Positions 12,801 through 25,299 of a DNA stretch of 64,000 nucleotides are shown in pieces. Below the pieces are notes generated by a model, which searched no databases, was not told the DNA's origin, and was given only the letters and a program-made list of their open reading frames with translations. How positions within the stretch are numbered: position 1 is the stretch's first letter; each line of letters opens with the position of its first letter. The position numbers and the translations under genes are program-made. Origin of the DNA: Colletes latitarsis (taxonomy: Eukaryota > Arthropoda > Insecta > Hymenoptera > Colletidae); NCBI RefSeq assembly GCF_051014445.1, contig NW_027488377.1:4960001-5024000 (forward strand), written 5' to 3'.

Positions 12801-15140
12801 CTCTAAAATACGAATCGGAACATGCGTTTAATGACTGTTACAGTGTGGTACCACATTACTACGTGATCCAAACCAGAAAAAGGCCAGGATCTGGCCAACA
12901 AGTATGAGAAAAATGCGAAAGTACGAGCCAGATGAGGGCAAATACCAGACCTAACCCAGACATAACCGGCGTTATCCCCTAAAATATTAATCGCAACCAC
13001 GTTTAATTGACTGTTTCGGTGTGGTACCGCATTGCTACGTGATCCAAACCAGAGAAAGGCCAGGATCTTGCCTATAAGAATGAGAAAAATGCGAAAGTAT
13101 GAGCCAGATGATTACAAATACCAGAACTATGCCTGACATAACCAGCGTTATCCTCTAAAATACGTATCGGAACATGCTTTTAATGACTGTTTCAGTGTGG
13201 TAACACATTACTACGTGATCCAAACCAGAAAAATCCTAGGATCGGGCCAACAAGAATGCGAGAAACGCGAAAGTCCGAGCCAGATGAGGGAAAATCCCAG
13301 ACCTAACCCAGACATAACCGGCGTTATCCTCTAAAATAATAATCGCAACCGGCCTTAATTGACTGTTTCCGTGTGGAAACGCATTACTACGGGATCCAAA
13401 CCAGAAGAAGCCCAGGATCTGGCCAACAAGTGTGCGAAAAATGCGAAAGTACGAGCCAGATGATGGCAAATACCAGACCTAACACAGACGTAACCGGCGT
13501 TAAACTCTAAAATATTAATCGCAACCGGGTTTAATTGACTGTTTCGGTGTAGTACCACATTACTACGTGGTCCAAGCCGGAAATAGCCCTGGATCTGGCC
13601 AACAAGTATGCGCAAAATGCGAAAGTACGAGCCAGATGAGGACAAATCCCAGACCAAACCGAGACATAACCGGCGTTATCCTCTAAAATATTAATCGCAA
13701 CCAGGTTTAATTGACTGTTTCGGTGTGGTACCGCATTACTACGTGATCCAAACCAGAAAAAGGCCAGGATCTGGCCAACAAGTATGAGATGAATGCGAAA
13801 GTACGAGCCAGATGAGGGCAAATACCGGACCTAACCCAGACATAACCGGCGTTATCCCCTAAAATATTAATCGCAACCAGGTTTAATTGACTGTTTCGGT
13901 GTGGTACCGCATTACTACGTGATCCAAACCAGAGAAAGGTCAGGATCTTGCCAACAAGAATGAGAAAAATGCGAAAGTATGTGCCAGATGATTGCAAATA
14001 CCAGAACCATGCCTGACATAACCAGCGTTATCCTCTAAAATACGAATCGGAACATGCTTTTAATGACTGTTTCAGTGTGGTAACACATTACTACGTGATC
14101 CAAACCAGAAAAATCCCAGGATCGGGCCAACAAGAGTGCGAGAAACGCGAAAGTACGAGCCAGATGTGGGAAAATCCCAGACATAACCCAGTCATTACCG
14201 GCGTTATCCCCTAAAATATTAATCCCAACCAGGTTTAATTGACTGTTTCGATGTGGAACCACAATACGACGGGATCCAATCCACAAAAAACCCAAGATCT
14301 GGCCAACAAGTATGCGGAAAATGCGAAAGTATGAGCCAGATGAGGGCAAATACCAGACCTAACACAGACATAACCGGCGTTATCCTCTAAAATATTAATC
14401 GGACCCAGGTTTAATTGAATGTTTCGGTGTGGAACCACATTCCTACGGGATCCAAACAAGAAAAAACCCAGGATCTGGCCAACAACCATGAGAAAAACGC
14501 GAAAGTATGAGCCAGATGATTGCAAATACCAGAACTAACCCAGACATAACCAGCGTTATCCTCTAAAATATTATTCGCAACCAGGTTTAATTGACTGTTT
14601 CACTCTGGTACCACTTTACTACGTGGTCCAAGCCAGAAGAAGGCCAGGATCTGGCCAACAAGTATGCGAAAAATGCGAAAGTCCGAGCCAGATGAGGGCA
14701 AATACCAGACCTACCCGATTCATAAACGGCGTTATCCTCTAAAATACTTGTCGCAACCAGGTTTAATTGACTGTTTCAGTGTGGTACCACATTACTGTGG
14801 GATCGAAACCAGAAAAAACCCAGGATCTGGCCAACAACTATGAGAAAAACGCGTAAGTATGAGCCAGATGATTGCAAATACCAGAACTAACCCAGACATA
14901 ACCAGCGTTATCCTCTAAAATGCTTATCGGAACCAGCTTCTATTGACTGTTTCAGTGTGGTACCACATTACTACGTGATCCAAACCAGACAAGGGCCAGG
15001 GTCTGACCAACAAGTGTGCGAAAAACGCGAAAGTATGAGCCAGATGATTGCAAATACCAGAACTAACACAGACATAACCAGCGTTATCCTCTAAAATACT
15101 AATCGGAACCAGCTTTTATTGACTGTTTCAGTGTGGTACC
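9860..15140. repeat. Family A higher-order repeat unit 3 (30 monomers)
   Basis: The unit is 5281 bp and a near-exact copy of unit 1 at a constant offset of +9859 bp. Landmark monomers at 164, 1220, 1989, 2452 and 4376 reappear at 10023, 11079, 11848, 12311 and 14235. The few differences are single bases, such as 'ccagtgttatcc' near 12261 against 'ccagcgttatcc' near 2402, and a local cluster near 14797. Confidence 0.88.
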
Positions 15141-18100
15141 ATATTACTACGGGATCCAAATCAGAAGAAGCCCAGGATCTGGCCAACAAGAATGCGAAAA
15201 ACGCGAAAGTACGAGCCAGATGGGGGCAAATCCCAGACCTAACCGAGACATAACCAGCGTTATCCTCTAAAGTATTAATCGCAACCAGGTTTAATTGACT
15301 GTTTCAGTGTGGTACCACATTACTACGGGATCCAAACCAGAAAAAAACCCAGGATATGGCCAACAAGTATGCGAAAAATGCGAAGGTATGAGGCAGATGG
15401 GGGCAAATACCAGAACTAACCCAGACATAACCAGCGTTATCCTCTAAAATATTAATCGCAACCAGGTTTAATTGACTGTTTCGGTGTGGTACCGCATTAC
15501 TACGTGATCCAAACCAGAGAAAGGGCAGGATCTGGCCAACAAGAATGCGGAAAATGCGAAAGTACGAGCCAGATGAGGGCAAATACCAGAAATATGCCTG
15601 ACATAACCAGCGTCATCCTCTAAAATACGAATCGGAACATGCTTTTAATGACTGTTTCAGTGTGGTAACACATTACTACGTGATCCAAACCAGAAAAATC
15701 CCAGGATCGGGCCAACAAGAATGCGAGAAACGCGAAAGTACGAGCCAGATGAGGGAAAATCCCAGACCTAACCCAGACATAACCGGCGTTATCCCCTAAA
15801 ATATTAATCGCAACCAGGTTTAATTGACTGTTTCGGTGTGGTACCGCATTACTACGTGATCGAAACCATAAAAAGGCTAGGATGAGGCCAACAAGTAAGC
15901 GAAAGATGCGAAAGTACGAGCGAGATGAGGGCAAATACCAGACCTAACCTAGCCATAACCGGCGTTATCCTCTAAAATATTAATCCCAACCAGGTTTAAT
16001 TGACTGTTTCGGTGTGGAACCACAATACGACGGGATCCAATCCACAAAAAACCCAAGATCTGGCCAACAAGTATGCGAAAAATGCGAAAGTATAAGCCAG
16101 ATGAGGGCAAATACCTGACCTAACACAGACATAACCGGCGTTACCCTCTAAAATACTAATCGGAACCAGATTTATTGACTGTTTCAGTGTGGTACGACAT
16201 TACTACGGGATCCAAATCAGAAAAACCCCAGGATCTGGCCAACAAGAATGCGAAAAACGCGAAAGTACGAGCCAGATGGGGGCAAATCCCAGACCTAACC
16301 GAGACATAACCAGCGTTATCCTCTAAAGTATTAATCGCAACCAGGTTTAATTGACTGTTTCAGCGTGGTACCACATTACTACGGGATCCAAACCAGAAAA
16401 AAACCCAGGATATGGCCAACAAGTATGCGAAAAATGCGAAGGTATGAGGCAGATGAGGGCAAATACCAGACCTAACCCAGACATAACCGGCGTTATCCGC
16501 TAAAATATTAATCTCAACCAGGTTTAATTGACTGTTTCGTTGTGGAACCACATTACTACGGGATCCAAACCAGAGAAAACCCAGGATATGGCCAACAAGT
16601 ATGCGAAAAATGCGAAGGTATGAGGCAGATGAGGGCAAATACCAGACCTAACCCAGACATAACCGGCGTTATCCGCTAAAATATTAATCGCAACCAGGTT
16701 TAATTGACTGTTTCGGTGTGGTACCGCATTACTACGTGATCCAAACCGGAGAAAGGGCAGGATCTGGCCAACAAGAATGCGAAAAATGCGAAAGTACGAG
16801 CCAGATGAGGGCAAATACCAGAACTATGCCTGACATAACCAGCGTTATCCTCTAAAATACGAATCGGAACATGCTTTTAATGACTGTTTCAGTGTGGTAC
16901 CACATTACTACGTGATCCAAACCAGAGAAAGGCCAGGATCTTGCCATCAAGTATGAGAAAAATGCGAAAGTATGAGCCAGATGATTGCAAATACCACAAC
17001 TAACCCTGACATAGCTAGCGTTATCCTCTAAAATACGAATCGGAACATGCGTTTAATGACTGTTTCAGTGTGGTACCACATTACTACGTGATCCAAACCA
17101 GAAAAAGGCCAGGATCTGGCCAACAAGAATGCGAAAAATGCGAAAGTACGAGCCAGATGAGGGATAATCCCGGACCCACCCGAGACGTAACCGGCGTTAT
17201 CCCCTAAAATATTAATCGCAACCAAGTTTTATTGACTGTTTCGGTGTGGTACCGCATCACTACGTGATCCAAACCAGAGAAAGGCAAGGATCTTGCCAAC
17301 AAGAATGAGAAAAATGCGAAAGTCTGAGCCAGATGATTGCAAATACCAGAACTATGCCTGACATAACCAGCGTTATCCTCTAAAATACGAATCGGAACAT
17401 GCTTTTAATGACTGCTTCAGTGTGGTAACACATTACTACGTGATCCAAACCAGAAAAATCCCAGGATCGGGCCAACAAGAGTGCGAGAAACGCGAAAGTA
17501 CGAGCCAGATGTGGGAAAATCCCAGACATAACCCAGTCATTACCGGCGTTATCCCCTAAAATATTAATCCCAACCAGGTTTAATTGACCGTTTCGGTGTG
17601 GAACCACATTACTACCGGATCCAAACCAGAAAAAACCCAGGATCTGGCCAACAAGTATGCGAAAAACGCGAAAGTATGAGCCAGATGATTGCAAATACCA
17701 GAACTAACCCAGGCATAACCAGCGTTATCGTCTAAAATACTAAGCGGAACCAGCTCCTATTGACTGTTTCAGTGTGGTACCACATTACTACGTGATCCAA
17801 ACCAGAAAAAGCCCAGGACCTGGCCAACAAGTAAACGAAACGTGCGAAAGTACGAGGCAGATGAGGGCAAATCCTAGACCTAACCGTGACATAACCGGCG
17901 CTATCCACTAAAATATTTATCGCAAACAGGTTTAATTGACTGTTTCGGTGTGGTACCGCATTACTACGTGATCGAAACCATAAAAAGGCTAGGATGAGGC
18001 CAACAAGTAAGCGAAAGATGCGAAAGTACGAGCGAGATGAGGGCAAATACCAGACCTAACCTAGACATAACCGGCGTTATCCTCTAAAATATTAATCCCA

Positions 18101-19365
18101 ACCTGGTTTAATTGACTGTTTCGGTGTGGAACCACAATACGACGGGATCAAATCCACAAAAAACCCAAGATCTGGCCAACAAGTATGCGAAAAATGCGAA
18201 AGTATGAGCCAGATGAGGGCAAATACCAGACCTAACACAGACATAACCGGCGTTATCCTCTAAAATATTAATCGGACCCAGGTTTAATTGACTGTTTCGG
18301 TGTGGAACCACATTCCTACGGGATCCAAACCAGAAAAAACCCAGGATCTGGCCAACAACCATGAGAAAAACGCGAAAGTATGAGCCAGATGATGGCAAAT
18401 ACCAGACCTGTCCCAGACATAACCAGCGTTATCCTCTAAAATATTATTCGCAACCACGTTTAATTGACTGTTTCACTCTGGTACCACTTTACTACGTGGC
18501 CCAAGCCAGAAGAAGGCCAGGATCTGGCCAACAAGTATGCGAAAAATGCGAGAGTCCGAGCCAGATGAGGGCAAATACCAGACCTAACACAGACATAACC
18601 AGCGTTATCCTCTAAAATATTAATCGGACCCAGGTTTAATTGACTGTTTCGGTGTGGAACCACATTCCTACGGGATCCAAACCAGAAAAAACCCAGGATC
18701 TGGCCAACAACCATGAGAAAAACGCGAAAGTATGAGCCAGATGATTGCAAATACCAGAACTAACCCAGACATAACCAGCGTTATCCTCTAAAATATTATT
18801 CGCAACCAGGTTTAATTGACTGTTTCACTCTGGTACCACTTTACTACGTGGTCCAAGCCAGAAGAAGGCCAGGATCTGGCCAACAAGTATGCGAAAAATG
18901 CGAAAGTCCGAGCCAGATGAGGGCAAATACCAGACCTACCCGAGTCATAAACGGCGTTATCCTCTAAAATACTTGTCGCAACCAGGTTTAATTGACTGTT
19001 TCAGTGTGGTACCACATTACTACGGGATCCAAACCAGAAAAAACCCAGGATCTGGCCAACAACTATGAGAAAAACGCGTAAGTATGAGCCAGATGATTGC
19101 AAATACCAGAACTAACCCAGACATAACCAGCGTTATCCTCTAAAATGCTTATCGGAACCAGCTTCTATTGACTGTTTCAGTGTGGTACCACATTACTACG
19201 TGATCCAAACCAGACAAGGGCCAGGGTCTGACCAACAAGTGTGCGAAAAACGCGAAAGTATGAGCCAGATGATTGCAAATACCAGAACTAACACAGACAT
19301 AACCAGCGTTATCCTCTAAAATACTAATCGGAACCAGCTTTTATTGACTGTTTCAGTGTGGTACC
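15141..19365. repeat. Family A higher-order repeat unit 4 (24 monomers)
   Basis: The unit is 4225 bp, or 24 monomers. It follows units 1 and 3 to about 17,020 (landmarks at 16360 and 16524), then switches to monomers found otherwise only in unit 5. Its segment around 17028-17225 matches 21782-21979 at +4754, and its segment around 18108-18400 matches 23567-23857 at +5459. It rejoins the common unit end, which precedes 19366. Confidence 0.85.
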
Positions 19366-22300
19366 ATATTACTACGGGATCCAAATCAGAAGAAGCCCAG
19401 GATCTGGCCAACAAGAATGCGAAAAACGCGAAAGTACGAGCCAGATGGGGGCAAATCCCAGACCTAACCGAGACATAACCAGCGTTATCCTCTAAAGTAT
19501 TAATCGCAACCAGGTTTAATTGACTGTTTCAGTGTGGTACCACATTACTACGGGATCCAAACCAGAAAAAAACCCAGGATATGGCCAACAAGTATGCGAA
19601 AAATGCGAAGGTATGAGGCAGATGGGGGCAAATACCAGAACTAACCCAGACATAACCAGCGTTATCCTCTAAAATATTAATCGCAACCAGGTTTAATTGA
19701 CTGTTTCGGTGTGGTACCGCATTACTACGTGATCCAAACCAGAGAAAGGGCAGGATCTGGCCAACAAGAATGCGGAAAATGCGAAAGTACGAGCCAGATG
19801 AGGGCAAATACCAGAAATATGCCTGACATAACCAGCGTCATCCTCTAAAACACGAATCGGAACATGCTTTTAATGACTGTTTCAGTGTGGTAACACATTA
19901 CTACGTGATCCAAACCAGAAAAATCCCAGGATCGGGCCAACAAGAATGCGAGAAACGCGAAAGTACGAGCCAGATGAGGGAAAATCCCAGACCTAACCCA
20001 GACATAACCGGCGTTATCCCCTAAAATATTAATCGCAACCAGGTTTAATTGACTGTTTCGGTGTGGTACCGCATTACTACGTGATCGAAACCATAAAAAG
20101 GCAAGGATGAGGCCAACAAGTAAGCGAAAGATGCGAAAGTACGAGCGAGATGAGGGCAAATACCAGACCTAACCTAGCCATAACCGGCGTTATCCTCTAA
20201 AATATTAATCCCAACCAGGTTTAATTGACTGTTTCGGTGTGGAACCACAATACGACGGGATCCAATCCACAAAAAACCCGAGATCTGGCCAACAAGTATG
20301 CGAAAAATGCGAAAGTATAAGCCAGATGAGGGCAAATACCTGACCTAACACAGACATAACCGGCGTTACCCTCTAAAATATTAATCGGACCCAGGTTTAA
20401 TTGACTGTTTCGGTGTGGAACCACATTCCTACGGGATCCAAACCAGAAAAAAACCCAGGATCTGGCCAACAACCATGAGAAAAACGCGAAAGTATGAGCC
20501 AGATGATGGCAAATACCAGAACTATCCCAGACATAACCAGCGTTATCCTCTAAAATATTATTCGCAACCAGGTTTAATTGACTGTTTCACTCTGGTACCA
20601 CTTTACTACGTGGTCCAAGCCAGAAGAAGGCCAGGATCTGGCCAACAAGTATGCGAAAAATGCGAAAGTCCGAGCCAGATGACGGCAAATACCAGACCTA
20701 CCCGAGCCATAACCAGCGTTATCCTCTAAAATACTTATCGGAACCAGCTTGTATTGACTGTTTCAGTGTGGTACCACATTACTACGTGATCCAAACCAGA
20801 AAAGGGCCAGGGTCTGACCAACAAGCGTGCGAAAAACGCGAAAGTATGAGCCAGATGATTGCAAATACCAGAACTAGCACAGACATAACCAGCGTTCTCC
20901 TCTAAAATACTAATCGGAACCAGATTTATTGACTGTTTCAGTGTGGTACGACATTACTACGGGATCCAAATCAGAAAAACCCCAGGATCTGGCCAACAAG
21001 AATGCGAAAAACGCGAAAGTACGAGCCAGATGGGGGCAAATCCCAGACCTAACCGAGACATAACCAGCGTTATCCTCTAAAGTATTAATCGCAACCAGGT
21101 TTAATTGACTGTTTCAGCGTGGTACCACATTACTACGGGATCCAAACCAGAAAAAAACCCAGGATATGGCCAACAAGTATGCGAAAAATGCGAAGGTATG
21201 AGGCAGATGAGGGCAAATACCAGACCTAACCCAGACATAACCGGCGTTATCCGCTAAAATATTAATCTCAACCAGGTTTAATTGACTGTTTCGTTGTGGA
21301 ACCACATTACTACGGGATCCAAACCAGAGAAAACCCAGGATATGGCCAACAAGTATGCGAAAAATGCGAAGGTATGAGGCAGATGAGGGCAAATACCAGA
21401 CCTAACCCAGACATAACCGGCGTTATCCGCTAAAATATTAATCGCAACCAGGTTTAATTGACTGTTTCGGTGTGGTACCGCATTACTACGTGATCCAAAC
21501 CGGAGAAAGGGCAGGATCTGGCCAACAAGAATGCGAAAAATGCGAAAGTACGAGCCAGATGAGGGCAAATACCAGAACTATGCCTGACATAACCAGCGTT
21601 ATCCTCTAAAATACGAATCGGAACATGCTTTTAATGACTGTTTCAGTGTGGTACCACATTACTACGTGATCCAAACCAGAGAAAGGCCAGGATCTTGCCA
21701 ACAAGTATGAGAAAAATGCGAAAGTATGAGCCAGATGATTGCAAATACCACAACTAACCCTGACATAGCTAGCGTTATCCTCTAAAATACGAATCGGAAC
21801 ATGCGTTTAATGACTGTTTCAGTGTGGTACCACATTACTACGTGATCCAAACCAGAAAAAGGCCAGGATCTGGCCAACAAGAATGCGAAAAATGCGAAAG
21901 TACGAGCCAAATGAGGGATAATCCCGGACCCACCCGAGACGTAACCGGCGTTATCCCCTAAAATATTAATCGCAACCAAGTTTTATTGACTGTTTCGGTG
22001 TGGTACCGCATCACTACGTGATCCAAACCAGAGAAAGGCAAGGATCTTGCCAACAAGAATGAGAAAAATGCGAAAGTCTGAGCCAGATGATTGCAAATAC
22101 CAGAACTATGCCTGACATAACCAGCGTTATCCTCTAAAATACGAATCGGAACATGCTTTTAATGACTGCTTCAGTGTGGTAACACATTACTACGTGATCC
22201 AAACCAGAAAAATCCCAGGATCGGGCCAACAAGAATGCGAGAAACGCGAAAGTACGAGCCAGATGTGGGAAAATCCCAGACCTAACCCAGTCATTACCGG

Positions 22301-24472
22301 CGTTATCCTCTAAAATAATAATCGCAAGCGGGTTTAATTCACTGTTTCCGTGTGGAAACGCATTACTACGGGATCCAAACCAGAAGAAGCCCAGGATCTG
22401 GCCAACAAGTATCAGAAAAATGCGAAAGTATGAGCCAGATGATTGCAAATACGACAACTAGACCTGACATAACCACCGTTATCCTCTAAAATACGAATCG
22501 GAACATGCTTTCAATGACTGTTTCAGTGTGGTACCACATTACTACGTGATCAAAACCAGAAAAAGGCCAGGATCTGGCCAACAAGAATGCGAAAAATGCG
22601 AAAGTACGAGCCAGATGAGGGATAATCCCGGACCCACCCGAGACGTAACCGGCGTTATCCCCTAAAATATTAATCGCAACCAAGTTTAATTGACTGTTTC
22701 GGTGTGGTACCGCATCACTACGTGATCCAAACCAGAAAAAGGCCAGGATCTTGCCAACAAGTATGTGAAAAATGCGAAAGTATGAGCCAGATGATTGCAA
22801 ATACCAGAACTAACCCTCACATAACCAGCGTTATCCTCTAAAATGCGAATCGGAACATGCTTTTAATGACTGTTTCAGTGTGGTAACACATTACTACGTG
22901 ATCCAAACCAGAAAAATCCCAGGATCGGGCCAACAAGAATGCGAGAAACGCGAAAGTACAAGCCAGATGAGGGAAAATCCCAGACCTAACCGAGACGTAA
23001 CCGCCGTTATCCCCTAAAATATTAATCGCAACCAGGTTTAATTGACCGTTTCGGTGTGGAACCACATTACTACCGGATCCAAACCAGAAAAAACCCAGGA
23101 TCTGGCCAACAAGTATGCGAAAAACGCGAAAGTATGAGCCAGATGATTGCAAATACCAGAACTAACCCAGGCATAACCAGCGTTATCGTCTAAAATACTA
23201 AGCGGAACCAGCTCCTATTGACTGTTTCAGTGTGGTACCACATTACTACGTGATCCAAACCAGAAAAAGCCCAGGACCTGGCCAACAAGTAAACGAAACG
23301 TGCGAAAGTACGAGGCAGATGAGGGCAAATCCTAGACCTAACCGTGACATAACCGGCGTTATCCACTAAAATATTTATCGCAAACAGGTTTAATTGACTG
23401 TTTCGGTGTGGTACCGCATTACTACGTGATCGAAACCATAAAAAGGCTAGGATGGGGGCCAACAAGTAAGCGAAAGATGCGAAAGTACGAGCGAGATGAG
23501 GGCAAATACCAGACCTAACCTAGACATAACCGGCGTTATCCTCTAAAATATTAATCCCAACCTGGTTTAATTGACTGTTTCGGTGTGGAACCACAATACG
23601 ACGGGATCAAATCCACAAAAAACCCAAGATCTGGCCAACAAGTATGCGAAAAATGCGAAAGTATGAGCCAGATGAGGGCAAATACCAGACCTAACACAGA
23701 CATAACCGGCGTTATCCTCTAAAATATTAATCGGACCCAGGTTTAATTGACTGTTTCGGTGTGGAACCACATTCCTACGGGATCCAAACCAGAAAAAACC
23801 CAGGATCTGGCCAACAACCATGAGAAAAACGCGAAAGTATGAGCCAGATGATGGCAAATACCAGACCTGTCCCAGACATAACCAGCGTTATCCTCTAAAA
23901 TATTATTCGCAACCACGTTTAATTGACTGTTTCACTCTGGTACCACTTTACTACGTGGCCCAAGCCAGAAGAAGGCCAGGATCTGGCCAACAAGTATGCG
24001 AAAAATGCGAAAGTCCGAGCCAGATGAGGGCAAATACCAGACCTACCCGAGTCATAAACGGCGTTATCCTCTAAAATACTAATCGCAACCAGGTTTAATT
24101 GACTGTTTCAGTGAGGTACCACATTACTACGGGATCAAAACCAGAGAAAACCCAGGATCTGGCCAACAACTATGAGAAAAACGCGTAAGTACGAGCCGGA
24201 TGATTGCAAATACCAGAAATAACCCAGACATAACCAGCGTTATCCTCTAAAATACTTATCGGAACCAGCTTCTATTGACTGTTTCAGTGTGGTACCACAT
24301 TACTACGTGATCCAAACCAGAAAAGGGCCAGGGTCTGGCCAACAAGTGTGCGAAAAACGCGAAGGTATGAGCCAGATGAATGCAAATACCAGAACTAACA
24401 CAGACATAACCAGCGTTATCCTCTAGAATACTAATCGGAACCAGCTTTTATTGACTGTTTCAGTGTGGTACC
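19366..24472. repeat. Family A higher-order repeat unit 5 (29 monomers, mosaic)
   Basis: The unit is 5107 bp, or 29 monomers. It tracks unit 2 from its start to about 21,090 (landmarks 20221, 20415 and 20651 sit at the same internal offsets as 6113-6567). It then carries the 1220-type monomers at 21114 and continues with unit-4-type monomers plus a 4-monomer insertion near 22,130-22,830. Its end near 24,060-24,472 is a diverged version of the common unit end, and the next unit start at 24473 is degraded. Confidence 0.83.
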
Positions 24473-25299
24473 ACATTACTACGGGCTCCAAATCTGAAAA
24501 AGCCCAGGATCTGGCCAACAAGAATGCGAAAAACGCGAAAGTACGAGCCAGATGGGGGCAAATCCCAGACCTACCCAAGACATAAACGGCGTTATCCTCT
24601 AAAATATTAATCGCAACCAGGTTTAATTGACTGTTTCAGTGTGGTACTACATTACTACGGGATCCAAACCAGAAAAAAACCCAGGATATGGCCAACAAGT
24701 ATGCGAAAAATGCGAAGGTACGAGCCAGATGAGGGCAAATACCAGAACTATGCCTGACATAACCAGCGTTATCCTCTAAAATACGAATCGGAACATGCTA
24801 TTAATGACTGTTTCAGTGTGGTAACACATTACTACGTGATCCAAACCAGAAAAATCCCAGGATCGGGCCAACAAGAATGCGAGAAACGCGAAAGTACGAG
24901 CCAGATGAGGGAAAGTCCCAGACCTAACCCAGACATAACCGGCGTTATCCTCTAAAATAATAATCGCAACCGGCTTTAATTGACTGTTTCCGTGTGGAAA
25001 CGCATTACTACGGGATCCAAACCAGAAGAAGCCCAGGATCTGGCCAACAAGTATGCGAAAAATGCGAAAGTACGATCCAAATGAGGGCAAATCCCAGACC
25101 TAACCGAGACGTAACCGGCGTTATCCCCAAAAATATTAATCGCAACCAGGTATGATTGACTGTTTCGGTGTGGTACCGCATTGCTACGATGATCCAAACC
25201 AGAAAGAGGCCAGGATCTGGCCAACAAGTATGCGAAAAATGCGAAAGTACGAGCCAGAAGATGGCAAATACCAGACCTAACACAGACGTAACCGACGTT
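24473..25299. repeat. Family A satellite, degraded unit start
   Basis: The segment opens with a diverged copy of the unit-start monomer ('ctccaaatctgaaaaagcc' near 24484, where intact units read 'atccaaatcagaagaagcc'). It continues with monomers resembling those at 3377-3800. The long HOR does not continue beyond this point. No gene is seen. Confidence 0.75.
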
